DNA of 64,000 bases from positions 1 through 64,000 of the forward strand of contig NZ_VJYI01000004.1 of the NCBI RefSeq assembly GCF_008065375.1, written 5' to 3'. Position 1 is the first letter of the stretch. Each line of letters begins with the position of its first letter. The position numbers and the translations under genes were made by a program. The notes under the pieces were generated by a model. That model made no database searches, was not told the DNA's origin, and saw only the letters and a list, made by a program, of their open reading frames with translations. This stretch comes from Nonomuraea sp. SYSU D8015 (GTDB lineage Bacteria; Actinomycetota; Actinomycetes; Streptosporangiales; Streptosporangiaceae). Positions 33,222 through 41,328 of this stretch are shown here, piece by piece.

Positions 33222-34571
33222 ATGACCGTGACCTTGAACATGGCGGACCTACGGCTGATCGACTGGAGCACGGCGCCGGCCGAGGAGCGCCATCGGATCC
33301 TGACCCGTGGCGGCGGCCACAACGGGATGGACGGCACACTCCAGTCCTCGATCGCGGAAATCGTGGAGGACGTACGCAAACGTGGGGATGCCGCGCTGGT
33401 CGACGCGCTCGCCCGGTTCGATCGGATGAGCCTGCCCGCCGAGCGGCTCCGCGTGAGTGGGGAAGAGTTCGCGCAGGCCCGCGCCGCGGTGAGCGAACCG
33501 CTGGTCGAGGCGATCCGTACGTTGATCGCACAGGTGCGGGCGTTCAACGAGCTCATCGTCGAGCGGGCCTCCTGGACGGCGGAGCCCCGGCCGGGACTGG
33601 TGGTCGGCGAGCAGGCCACGGCGATCCCCGCGGTCGGCCTGTACGTCCCCTCCGGCAAGGGCTCCTTCCCGTCCGTGCTGATCCAGATCGCCACCCCGGC
33701 CGTCGCCGCCGGAGTGGAGCGGATCGTGGTGATGGTCTCGCCGGTGCCGGGCGGGGGAGGTCAGGTCGATCCGGCGACCCTGGTCGCCGCCGCGGAACTG
33801 GGCCTGACGGAGGTGTACCGCAGCAACGGCCCGGCCGGGATCGCCGCCCTCGCCTGCGGCACCGAGACCGTGCCCAAGGTGCCGAAGATCGTCGGCCCGG
33901 GGTCGCCCGCGGTGACGTACGCACAACTGGAGGTGCAGCGGCTCGGCTGCGTGGTGGAGGTCGGCTTCGGCCCCACCGACGCGCTGATCGTCGCCGACGA
34001 CGGCGCCGATCCGCGCCTGCTGGCCGCCGACCTGATCAACGAGGCCGAGCACGGCCCCGACTCCTCCGCCGTTCTGGTCTCGCCCGCCCGGACGGTGTTG
34101 GAGGCCGTCCGCGAGCACGTCGCGCGGCAACTGGCCGAGCTGCCCGAGCCACGCCGCACGTACGCGGCGACATCCATCGCGGCCAACGGCGGGTTGGTGC
34201 TGGCCGCAGGCCGGGAGGAGGCGATGGACGTGGCCAACGCCTACGCGCCGGAGCACCTGCAACTGGCCGTCGCCGAGCCGGGGGAGTGGCTGCCCCTCGT
34301 CCGCTACGCGGGCACTGTGCTGCTCGGGCAGTGGACCACCTTCGCGGCCTCGAACTTCGCCATCGGCACCCCCGCGACCCTGCCCACCACCGGGTTCGCG
34401 CAGGTGTCCAGCGGGGTGACCGCCGGCACCTATCTGGTGCGGGCGGCGGTCGCGCAGCTGGACGAGGCCGAGTTCCGGCGCCTGGCGCCGGTGGTGACCG
34501 AGCTGGCGGGCCACGAGGGGTTCCCGGCGCACGCCGCCTCCGTGACCGTCCGCCGACGCGCCTCCGAGTAG
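33222..34571 (+). CDS. Histidinol dehydrogenase-family protein with altered active site
   Basis: A 449-residue NAD-dependent dehydrogenase of the HisD fold (VGLYVPSGKGSFPSVLIQIA, EHGPDSSAVLVSPA, NAYAPEHLQLA). Differences from true HisD: the zinc-ligand Gln of QAEHG is Glu (NEAEHGPDS), and the segment normally DYASGTNHVLPT reads NFAIGTPATLPT. These resemble HpsN-type sulfopropanediol dehydrogenases more than the histidine enzyme. It stands alone without his genes. ATG 33222 is chosen (AGAGGA upstream); ATG 33186 and 33240 are alternatives. Oxidation of a small hydroxy compound is likely; the substrate is unknown. Confidence 0.75.
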   Translation: MTVTLNMADLRLIDWSTAPAEERHRILTRGGGHNGMDGTLQSSIAEIVEDVRKRGDAALVDALARFDRMSLPAERLRVSGEEFAQARAAVSEPLVEAIRTLIAQVRAFNELIVERASWTAEPRPGLVVGEQATAIPAVGLYVPSGKGSFPSVLIQIATPAVAAGVERIVVMVSPVPGGGGQVDPATLVAAAELGLTEVYRSNGPAGIAALACGTETVPKVPKIVGPGSPAVTYAQLEVQRLGCVVEVGFGPTDALIVADDGADPRLLAADLINEAEHGPDSSAVLVSPARTVLEAVREHVARQLAELPEPRRTYAATSIAANGGLVLAAGREEAMDVANAYAPEHLQLAVAEPGEWLPLVRYAGTVLLGQWTTFAASNFAIGTPATLPTTGFAQVSSGVTAGTYLVRAAVAQLDEAEFRRLAPVVTELAGHEGFPAHAASVTVRRRASE

Positions 34572-34617
34572 CCGTCCGTGGTGGGGCACCATTCGCCTGC
34601 CCTGCCAACGGACGGTG

Positions 34618-34633
34618 CGGTTCGGCCGAACCG
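34618..34633. terminator. Palindrome between convergent HisD-like and LLM genes
   Basis: CGGTTCGGCCGAACCG is a perfect 16-base palindrome. A wider imperfect pair (CCGTCCGTGG near 34574 and CCAACGGACGG near 34605) precedes it. Either could end transcription from both sides. Confidence 0.5.
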
Positions 34634-34642
34634 GAACACGGC

Positions 34643-35557
34643 TCAGCCGTCCTCTTTCGCGATCGCGTCGCGTACGGCCGGGGCGATCTCGTTGGCCCAG
34701 CGGCCGAGGAGGGCGGGGTCCGGTGCGCCGTGACCGTACGAGAAGAGCGTGAAGCCCGACGCGCCGTGCTCGAGCACGGCTCCGGTCAGCTCCTCGACCC
34801 ATTGGCCGACGGAGCCGCCGATCCAGCGGCCGTCTCGGTCACGCGTGGCGGCCAGCGGCCGGTCGGTGACGCGTCCGGGGAAATTGAAGACCGTGCGGAT
34901 CTCGCGCGGATCGCGGCCCACGGCCGCCGCCGCCTCGTCGATGATCGGCCGCGACGTGCGGTAGCGTTCGCTGAGCCAGTCCGCCGCGTGGCCGGGGATC
35001 CAGCCGTCGGCCACCCGGCCGGTGGCCGCCAGGGATTTCCGGCCGACCGATCCGGTCCACACGGGCGGCGTGGGCACGGGAGCCGGCTCGATCTGGTCCA
35101 CCTGGTAGAAGCGGCCCCGGTAGGTGACCGGCGGACCGCCGCCCGACAGCGACTTGACCAGGACGATCGCCTCCTCGAACGCGTCCACGGCGTCGCCCGG
35201 CGACAGTCGCGGCACCCCCATGTCGGAGATCCGGTCCCACAGCCCGCCCGCGCCCATGCCGAGCACGACGCGCCCGCCCGACAGGGCCGACAACGACGTC
35301 ACCGTCCGCGCCAGCATGGGAGCGGGCCTGGTCGGCAGGTTGGTGACGTTGGCGAGGCCGGAGATGCGCTGTGTGCGTCCGAGGACGAAGCCCAGGGCGG
35401 CGTAGGCGTCCAGGCGCTCGCCGAGGTAGGGGTGGTCCGACAGCGAGAAGTGGTCGAGTCCGTCACGGTCGGCCTGCTGAGCCATGCGCAACAACTCCGG
35501 AGCCTCACCGATGCCGCTGTGCGCCCCGAAACCGAAGACGACTTCTTGTACGGGCAC
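34643..35557 (-). CDS. LLM-class F420-dependent oxidoreductase
   Basis: A 304-residue luciferase-like protein (GLDHFSLSDHPYLGERLDAY, LSGGRVVLGMGAGGLWDRIS, PVWTGSVGRKSLAATGRVAD, GWIPGHAADWLSERY). The SGGR-LG-G motif is the usual F420-binding region. GTG 35557 has GAAAGG 6 bases upstream; ATG 35572 lacks a site. It ends 71 bases from the HisD-like gene (convergent) and starts 55 bases after the FAD oxidoreductase stop on the same strand, so the two may form an operon under the MarR-type operator. Substrate unknown. Confidence 0.82.
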   Translation of the reverse strand: MPVQEVVFGFGAHSGIGEAPELLRMAQQADRDGLDHFSLSDHPYLGERLDAYAALGFVLGRTQRISGLANVTNLPTRPAPMLARTVTSLSALSGGRVVLGMGAGGLWDRISDMGVPRLSPGDAVDAFEEAIVLVKSLSGGGPPVTYRGRFYQVDQIEPAPVPTPPVWTGSVGRKSLAATGRVADGWIPGHAADWLSERYRTSRPIIDEAAAAVGRDPREIRTVFNFPGRVTDRPLAATRDRDGRWIGGSVGQWVEELTGAVLEHGASGFTLFSYGHGAPDPALLGRWANEIAPAVRDAIAKEDG

Positions 35558-35612
35558 TGCTCTGCCTTTCATCCGAGGGGTGCTCTTTCGCCATTCACTC
35601 CGCGCCGGCGTT

Positions 35613-36713
35613 TCAGCGCCCGGACGCGGTGCCGAACTGTTCGGTGAAACGGCCGGTGAACAGGTCGGCGCCCTTGTACTGGACGACCGTCTCCACCGGG
35701 ACGACGGCCGGGCCGTCGGGCGCGGGCAACTGGCCGACACCGCCACGCGGTCCGAGCGGGAGCAGGATCATGGGGTGGGGTAAGGGCCGGTAGGCGGCCG
35801 TGGGCCGCTCGCCGCCCAGCTGGGCCATGATGTTCCGCGCCACCACCTCGGCATGCTGCATCGCGTATCCGGCCATCCTGGCCTCGGCGACATCGGTGAT
35901 GTCGCCGATCGCGTAGACGTGGTCGTACCCGTGAACGGTGAGGTTCTCGGTGACGGGAACCTGCCCCTGCCGATTGCGCGTCGTGAGCCGGCCGTCGGCG
36001 AGGTAGTCGCTGTTGACGCGCACGCCGTGGGCGCGGAACCAGATGTCGGCGGTGATCTGCTCACCTTCCGTGGTGGTGACGGTGAAGGTCTCGGCCTGGC
36101 CGGGCTCGGTTGCCGGCGGCGCGGCGAGACCGGCGCCCAGCAGCAGCCGGATGTCCAGGTCGTCGAGTTGACGGTGCAGGTCCTGGCGCATCTCCGCCTG
36201 GAAGCCGGGCAGCAGTTGCCCGGCCGGGTCGAGGACGGTCACCTGCTTGCGCGGCCAGACCTCCTTGATCTCGCCGGCCAGTTCCAGGCCGACCGGCCCG
36301 GCGCCGAGGATCAGCACCCGGTCGGCGGCGACCAGTTCCTTGTGGGTGCGGCGGAGGTCGTCCAGGACCTCGTCGCTGGAGTCGGCGTTGGGTTTGGCGG
36401 GGTAGGCGTAGCTGGAGCCGGTGGCCAGGACCAGATAGTCGGCCTCGACACGGGCGCCCGAGGCCAGGGTGACACCGCCGGGATCCACCGAGACCGCGCG
36501 GTCGCGGATCACCGTGCCCCGCGTCAGCCACTCGCGGTAGGGGAAGAACATGTTCATCCCCCAGTCGGGCTGGGTCAGCGTCCGCAGCGACGCCGCCGAG
36601 TTGATGAACGCCTCCCGGGGGTCGATGAGGATGACGTGGGCATCGGCGTCCAGCGCCTTGGCGAGCGCCGAACCCCCGTAACCTCCGCCGATGATCGCAA
36701 CGGTGCTGCTCAT
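35613..36713 (-). CDS. FAD-dependent NAD(P)H oxidoreductase (NDH-2/AIF-like)
   Basis: A 366-residue protein with the N-terminal FAD motif VAIIGGGYGGSALAKALD (residues 5-22), LVLATGSSYAYP, and the second dinucleotide motif RVLILGAGPVGLELAGEI near 135-152. The final FAD contact is HVYAIGDITDV. It fits the pyridine nucleotide-disulphide oxidoreductase group close to NDH-2 and AIF. ATG 36713 follows GGAG. A MarR gene lies directly upstream on the same strand, with a long palindrome covering the promoter. Induction by a redox-active or phenolic compound is the natural inference. Confidence 0.85.
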   Translation of the reverse strand: MSSTVAIIGGGYGGSALAKALDADAHVILIDPREAFINSAASLRTLTQPDWGMNMFFPYREWLTRGTVIRDRAVSVDPGGVTLASGARVEADYLVLATGSSYAYPAKPNADSSDEVLDDLRRTHKELVAADRVLILGAGPVGLELAGEIKEVWPRKQVTVLDPAGQLLPGFQAEMRQDLHRQLDDLDIRLLLGAGLAAPPATEPGQAETFTVTTTEGEQITADIWFRAHGVRVNSDYLADGRLTTRNRQGQVPVTENLTVHGYDHVYAIGDITDVAEARMAGYAMQHAEVVARNIMAQLGGERPTAAYRPLPHPMILLPLGPRGGVGQLPAPDGPAVVPVETVVQYKGADLFTGRFTEQFGTASGR

Positions 36714-36737
36714 GATTTCGCACTCCACTAGACAAAA

Positions 36738-36790
36738 GAGTTGCAGTTCGTGCCACGAACCATATTAGTTCGTGGCGCGAACTGCAACTC
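36738..36790. promoter_or_regulatory. Long MarR-type operator
   Basis: The left arm GAGTTGCAGTTCGTG, then CCACGAAC (36738-36760), and the right arm GTTCGTGGCGCGAAC, then TGCAACTC (36768-36790), are inverted over 23 bases with one mismatch. The 7-base spacer holds a minus-strand TAATAT (36762-36767), a good -10 for the FAD oxidoreductase gene. A bound dimer, or dimer pair, would occlude it. Confidence 0.75.
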
Positions 36791-36815
36791 TCGTCTTCGG
36801 GACCGGCGGTGTCCT

Positions 36816-37298
36816 TCAGTGCTTGCGATCGGCGAGGGCTCCTTCGTCGGGCTCCCGGAAGACCGCCGGAACCTTGTTGTCCAGCACGACTCTGCCCAGC
36901 AGTCCGGCGAGCGTGTCGCGTTCGGCGGCGGCGAGCCCCGTTGTCAGCCGCTCGATGCGCCGGCAGGTCTCGACATAGAAGTCCTTCGCCAGCCTGCTGC
37001 CCCGCCGGGTGAGCGCGACCCGCACCGCACGCGAGTCGTGCGGGTCGGGTTTGCGTTCGACCAGGCCATTGCGCTCGGTGCGGTCGACCAGGCCGGTGAG
37101 GCTCGACTTCGCCAGCCCCAGTGTCGCCCCCAGTTCGCTCATGCCGTACGGCTGCGCCATCAGCACGCACAGCAGCTGACCCTGCTGCGAGGTGAGGCCG
37201 TACTCCCGGGCGGAGTCGGCATACACGGCATTCACCAAGAACGTGGACCGCACCAGCGCGGCCACGACTCCGATCTGGCCATCGTCATCTTTAACCAC
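36816..37298 (-). CDS. MarR-family transcriptional regulator
   Basis: A 160-residue winged-helix repressor: YGLTSQQGQLLCVLMAQPYG, then MSELGATLGLAKSSLTGLVD, RTERNGLVERKPDPHDSRAV and RVALTRRG. The DxR wing motif (DPHDSRA) is intact. GTG 37298 starts VVKDDDGQIGVVAALVR. The open frame extends further upstream but without a site. It probably represses the FAD oxidoreductase through 36738-36790 and itself through a related site at 37325-37345. Cys in QLLCVLM could be a redox sensor (speculative). Confidence 0.82.
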   Translation of the reverse strand: MVKDDDGQIGVVAALVRSTFLVNAVYADSAREYGLTSQQGQLLCVLMAQPYGMSELGATLGLAKSSLTGLVDRTERNGLVERKPDPHDSRAVRVALTRRGSRLAKDFYVETCRRIERLTTGLAAAERDTLAGLLGRVVLDNKVPAVFREPDEGALADRKH

Positions 37299-37324
37299 CC
37301 GGCCAGGGTAACATTCAAATGCGC

Positions 37325-37345
37325 TACAATTCGCGAGACGAACTA
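37325..37345. promoter_or_regulatory. Second MarR-like operator, upstream of marR
   Basis: TACAATTCGCGAGACGAACTA is an imperfect palindrome, like the core of the long operator (AGTTCGTGGCGCGAACT). It lies just upstream of the MarR start and may give autoregulation. Confidence 0.5.
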
Positions 37346-37580
37346 CTGGCTCGCCCGCCATCGATCCCTCCCCCGGTTGTCTCTTTCCGCGAGCAATTCC
37401 GCATGCCCGTCCGACGCCGGACGGGGCTGAGCTGCGCCGGACGGCACGGTGAACCGGCCCGGGCCGACGTCCTGAAAAATCTTGAAAAAACCTCTGGGCG
37501 TGTGTCGAATCGGCGTCTCGTCGTTCGCAGCGTACGCAGAGGGCCGGATGAGCCGGCCCGCAGACGCAAGGATGAGGACC

Positions 37581-38246
37581 ATGACCCAGCAGCTCGCCCA
37601 CCCCGCCGCCCGTCCGATGCCCGCCCTCCGCCCGCTGCTGGGCCTCGGCGTCGTCGCCGGACCGCTGTACGTGACCGTCGCCCTCGCCCAGGCGTTCACC
37701 AGAGAGGGCTTCGATCTGGCCCGCCACCCCTGGAGCTTCCTGGCCATCGGCGAGCTGGGCTGGATCCAGACCGCGAACTTCGTCGTCACCGCCCTGGCCA
37801 CCCTCGCCTGTGCCGTCGGCCTGCGCCGCCGTCTGTCCCCCGGGCGCGGCGCCCGGTGGACGCCCCGCCTGGTGGGTGCGTTCGGCGTCAGCATGATCGG
37901 CGCCGCGATCTTCCCCGCCGACCCGGCGATGGGTTTCCCGGCCGGCACCCCCGAGGGACCCGGCACGGTCACCCTTTCCGGGACCCTGCACATGGCCGTC
38001 GGCGGCGTCGGCTTCTGGTGCATGGCCGCGGCCTGCTACGTCATCGCCTCCCGGTTCGCCCGCCAGGGTCGCACGGGCTGGGCGCTGTACTCCCGCGTCA
38101 CCGGCACGCTCTTCCTCGGCTCGTTCGCCGGCATCGCGAGCGGCGGCGGCATCGCGTGGGCCAACCTCGCGTTCGTCGCCGGCATCGTGGCGATCTGGAC
38201 CTGGCTGTCCCTGGTGTCCCTGCACCTGCTCCGCACCGCCGACTGA
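37581..38246 (+). CDS. DUF998 membrane protein
   Basis: A 221-residue protein with six membrane segments (LLGLGVVAGPLYVTVALAQA; TANFVVTALATLACAVGLRR; LVGAFGVSMIGAAIFPADPA; LHMAVGGVGFWCMAAACYVI). The FTREGFDLARHPWSFLAIGE loop and FPADPAMGFPAGTP are hallmarks of DUF998. ATG 37581 has GAGGA upstream; in-frame starts further back lack one. It precedes a YCII gene by 40 bases and an ECF sigma gene beyond. DUF998 genes often travel with this sigma group, and a stress-response membrane role is inferred. Confidence 0.8.
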   Translation: MTQQLAHPAARPMPALRPLLGLGVVAGPLYVTVALAQAFTREGFDLARHPWSFLAIGELGWIQTANFVVTALATLACAVGLRRRLSPGRGARWTPRLVGAFGVSMIGAAIFPADPAMGFPAGTPEGPGTVTLSGTLHMAVGGVGFWCMAAACYVIASRFARQGRTGWALYSRVTGTLFLGSFAGIASGGGIAWANLAFVAGIVAIWTWLSLVSLHLLRTAD

Positions 38247-38286
38247 CCCACCATCCCAGCCGTTTTTTCTGTGAAGGAGAACGACG

Positions 38287-38661
38287 ATGCGTTACCTGGT
38301 CACTCTCAAAGTCACCTCCCAGCCCGACGGGCCGCCGCCTGCCGACCTGATGGAGGCCATCTTCAAGCTCGGTCAGGAGGCCACCGAGGCCGGGGCCCTG
38401 CTCGACAACAACGGCTTGGCGCCCAGCTCCGAAGGGGCCAGGGTGGAGCTTGCCGGGGGCCGGCTGACCGTCAGCGACGGGCCCTTCGCCGAGGCCAAGG
38501 AACTGATCAGCTACGCCCTCTACCAGGTCAGGACCAAGGAGGAGGCGGTGGAGTGGGCATCCCGCTTCGTCCGGCTGCACCGCGACCTGTGGCCCGGCTA
38601 TGAGTGCGAGGCTGACGTGTTGCGCCTGATGGGGCCCGAGGACTTCGCCCCTCCGGCCTGA
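38287..38661 (+). CDS. YCII-related (DGPF) protein
   Basis: A 124-residue ferredoxin-like protein (MRYLVTLKVTSQPDGPPPAD, ...GGRLTVSDGPFAEAKELISY). The DGPFAEAKE motif defines the group. GAAGGAGAACGACG precedes ATG 38287. Members are regularly encoded beside ECF sigma factors of group 42, as here, and are thought to act in their signalling. It lies between DUF998 and the sigma gene. Confidence 0.88.
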   Translation: MRYLVTLKVTSQPDGPPPADLMEAIFKLGQEATEAGALLDNNGLAPSSEGARVELAGGRLTVSDGPFAEAKELISYALYQVRTKEEAVEWASRFVRLHRDLWPGYECEADVLRLMGPEDFAPPA

Positions 38662-38723
38662 CCGCCGCCATCCGGCCGCGGACCGCCTGCACGGTCCGCG
38701 GCCGGATGCTGTATCCAGGACGC

Positions 38724-40004
38724 ATGACGCTCGCGGATTCCGATCGCGCGGTGAAGGCCGTGGAGGCGGTGTGGCGGATCGAGTCCGCCCGGGTCATCGC
38801 CGGACTGGCCCGTATGGTCAACGACATCGGGCTGGCCGAGGAGCTGGCGCAGGACGCGCTGGTCGCCGCGCTCGAGGAGTGGCCGCGCAAGGGCGTACCC
38901 GACAATCCGGGCGGCTGGTTGATGCTGACCGCCAAGCACCGCGCCATCGACCAGTTCCGCCGCCGCGACGTCTACGAACGCAAGCTGCAACAGGTAGGGC
39001 GGGACATGGAGGTGCGCCAGGAGTCGGCCGAGGCCGAACTCGACGACGCGCTGGACGACCACATCGGCGACGACCTGCTACGACTGATCTTCACCGCCTG
39101 CCACCCCGTGCTGCCCGCCGAGGGCCGGCTGGCACTCGTCCTGCGCCTGCTCGGCGGGCTCACCACGGAGGAGATCGCGCGGGCGTTCCTCGTGCCGGAG
39201 CCCACCGTGGGCCAGCGGATCTTCCGTGCCAAGCGCACCCTCGCCGACAAGAAGGTGCCGATCGAGCTTCCGCCGCCGGCCGAGCTGCCCGCTCGGCTGG
39301 CCTCCATCCTGGAGGTCATCTACCTGATCTTCAACGAGGGGTACGCGGCGACCGCGGGCGACGACTGGGTCCGCCCGTCGCTGTGCGAGGAGGCCATGCG
39401 CCTGGGCCGGATCCTGGCCGGTCTCATGCCCGGCGAGCCCGAGGTGCACGGGCTGGTGGCGCTCATGGAGATCCAGGCGTCGCGCATCCCGGCCAGGACC
39501 GCGCCGGACGGCTCGCCCATCCTCCTCCTCGACCAGGACCGCAGCCGCTGGGACCGGCTGCTCGTGCGCCGCGGCCTGGAGGCGCTGGGCCGGGCGGAGG
39601 CGCTGGGCACGCTGGGGCCGTACGGCCTGCAGGCCGCCATCGCCGCCTGCCACGCCCGCGCGCTCACCCCCGAGGCCACCGACTGGGAACGGATCGCCGT
39701 CCTCTACCGGCTGCTCGCGCACCTCACCCCCTCGCCGATCGTCGAGCTGAACCGCGCGGTCGCGGTCGGCATGGCCCACGGTCCCGCCCGCGGGCTGGAG
39801 ATCGCCGACGCGCTCCTGGACGAGCGCGCCCTGCGTGACTACGCCCACCTGCCCGCCGTCCGCGGAGACCTGCTGGCGAAGCTGGGCCGGGCCGGGGAGG
39901 CCGCCGCCGAGTTCGAACGCGCCGCCGGACTGACCCGCAACTCCCGCGAACGCACCCTGTTCCTCGACCGCGCCGCCGCACTCCGGCACGACCGGGGGTG
40001 TTGA
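38724..40004 (+). CDS. ECF RNA polymerase sigma factor with long C-terminal domain (ECF42-like)
   Basis: A 426-residue factor. Region 2 (ARMVNDIGLAEELAQDALVA, TAKHRAIDQFRRRDVYERKL) and region 4 (RLALVLRLLGGLTTEEIARA, FLVPEPTVGQRIFRAKRTL) are clear. The C-terminal 230 residues are the DUF6596/TPR-like extension (LIFNEGYAATAGDDWVRPSL, PSPIVELNRAVAVGMAHGPA, GDLLAKLGRAGEAAAEFERA). ATG 38724 has AGGA just upstream; ATG 38706 is in frame. Group 42 factors have no anti-sigma factor and depend on their C-terminal domain and a DGPF/YCII partner, present here 62 bases upstream. Confidence 0.9.
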   Translation: MTLADSDRAVKAVEAVWRIESARVIAGLARMVNDIGLAEELAQDALVAALEEWPRKGVPDNPGGWLMLTAKHRAIDQFRRRDVYERKLQQVGRDMEVRQESAEAELDDALDDHIGDDLLRLIFTACHPVLPAEGRLALVLRLLGGLTTEEIARAFLVPEPTVGQRIFRAKRTLADKKVPIELPPPAELPARLASILEVIYLIFNEGYAATAGDDWVRPSLCEEAMRLGRILAGLMPGEPEVHGLVALMEIQASRIPARTAPDGSPILLLDQDRSRWDRLLVRRGLEALGRAEALGTLGPYGLQAAIAACHARALTPEATDWERIAVLYRLLAHLTPSPIVELNRAVAVGMAHGPARGLEIADALLDERALRDYAHLPAVRGDLLAKLGRAGEAAAEFERAAGLTRNSRERTLFLDRAAALRHDRGC

Positions 40005-40137
40005 GCCGGTACGCGAGCGACGTCGGAGAGGGAGCGCGATGCCGCCCATCCTCCGAATGGGGGATGGACGGCATCCTCCATCCGCGGATGACATGAGCCT
40101 CGTCGCACGATTCGGCGACCCGGCCTTTCCTCGCACA

Positions 40138-40157
40138 CTCGGTGCAAATCCACCGAG
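40138..40157 (+). promoter_or_regulatory. Leader hairpin before the DUF418 gene
   Basis: CTCGGTG (40138-40144) pairs with CACCGAG (40151-40157), directly in front of the GAGGAGGGA ribosome-binding site. A perfect palindrome CATCCGCGGATG lies at 40079-40090. They may end the sigma-factor transcript or control the downstream gene. Confidence 0.4.
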
Positions 40158-40171
40158 CTTGAGGAGGGAAC

Positions 40172-41314
40172 GTGGCTTCCACCCTGGGACTGCGGCCGGT
40201 CGGGGAACACGAGCGCCAGCTCGCTCCCGACCTCGCCCGAGGAATCATGCTGGCGCTGATCGCCGTGGCCAATTCCGCGATCTACCTGTACGGCCGCCCG
40301 TACGGCATCAGGCAGCACATCGTGGAGCACGACCCGCTGGACCGGGTGACCGCGGCGCTGACCATGACGTTCGTGGACGCGCGGGCGTACCCGATGTTCG
40401 CCGCCCTGTTCGGCTACGGCATGGTGCAGATCTGGAAGCGGCGGCGGGACGACGGCCAGGGGCGGCGGGTGCTGAAGCGGCGCAGCCTGTGGCTGCTGGC
40501 GTTCGGGGCGGTGCACGGCACGCTGCTGTTCTCGGGAGACGTGCTCGGGATGTACGGGCTGATCGGGCTCGTGGTGTGCCGGCTGCTGCGGGTGCGTGAC
40601 CGGACGCTGCTGATCCTCGCCGCGGCCTGGCTCGTCCCCGTGGCGCTGTCGTCCGCGCTGGCCTTCAACACTCCGCAGGGCTCGGCCGAGCGGGTGTTCT
40701 TCTGGTCGTTCGCGGTGCCGGACCCGCTGACGGCGCTGGCCCTGCGGCCGGTCGAGTGGGTGATGACCCCGTTCGGGATGATGGGCGTGCTCACCGCCAC
40801 GCTCGTGGGCGTCTGGGCGGGGCGGCGGGAGCTGCTGACGAGGCCGGACGAGGTGGTGCGGCGGGCGGCGGTGTGGGGACCGTTGGCCGGGCTGCTCGGG
40901 GGACTGCCGCTGGGGCTGGCCGCGGGTGGGTTCCTCGTCGTGGACGAGCCGGTCGCGCTGATGGCGCTCAACGCCGTGCACGTGGTGACGGGCATCGCGG
41001 GCGGGCTCGGGTACGCCGCACTGATCGGCCTGCTCGCGCAGCGGATCGGGGCGCGGCGCGGGCCGGTCGTCACCGCGTTGTCGGCCTGCGGCCAGCGCTC
41101 GATGACCTGTTATCTCCTACAATCGGTGATGTTCGTGGCTCTTCTGTCTCCCTCTACGGCCGGGCTCGGCGGGTGGCTGGGATCGGCCGCCACGGCCGCG
41201 CTGGCGCTCGGCGTGTGGGCGGTGACGGTGGTGACTGCGGACGCGATGCGCAGGGCCGGAGTGCGCGGGCCGGCCGAGACGCTCCTCCGGCGTCTGTCCT
41301 ATCCGCGCGGCTGA
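40172..41314 (+). CDS. DUF418 membrane protein
   Basis: A 380-residue protein with about nine to ten membrane helices. Features of the DUF418 family include PDLARGIMLALIAVANSAIY, FPMFAALFGYGMVQIWKRRR (here YPMFAALFGYG), RRSLWLLAFGAVHGTLLFSG, DVLGMYGLIGLVVCRLLR, and the C-terminal GQRSMTCYLLQSVMFVALLS. GTG 40172 has GAGGAGGGA upstream. Its stop is 15 bases before the sensor kinase start, suggesting one operon with the two-component pair. Function unknown; acyltransferase-like topology has been proposed for related proteins. Confidence 0.78.
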   Translation: MASTLGLRPVGEHERQLAPDLARGIMLALIAVANSAIYLYGRPYGIRQHIVEHDPLDRVTAALTMTFVDARAYPMFAALFGYGMVQIWKRRRDDGQGRRVLKRRSLWLLAFGAVHGTLLFSGDVLGMYGLIGLVVCRLLRVRDRTLLILAAAWLVPVALSSALAFNTPQGSAERVFFWSFAVPDPLTALALRPVEWVMTPFGMMGVLTATLVGVWAGRRELLTRPDEVVRRAAVWGPLAGLLGGLPLGLAAGGFLVVDEPVALMALNAVHVVTGIAGGLGYAALIGLLAQRIGARRGPVVTALSACGQRSMTCYLLQSVMFVALLSPSTAGLGGWLGSAATAALALGVWAVTVVTADAMRRAGVRGPAETLLRRLSYPRG

Positions 41315-41328
41315 GAGCGAGGAGCGGC

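Noticed and set aside
38706..38724. ATG 38706 as the sigma factor start
   Set aside because: The AGGA lies between it and ATG 38724, and homology begins at MTLADSDRAV.
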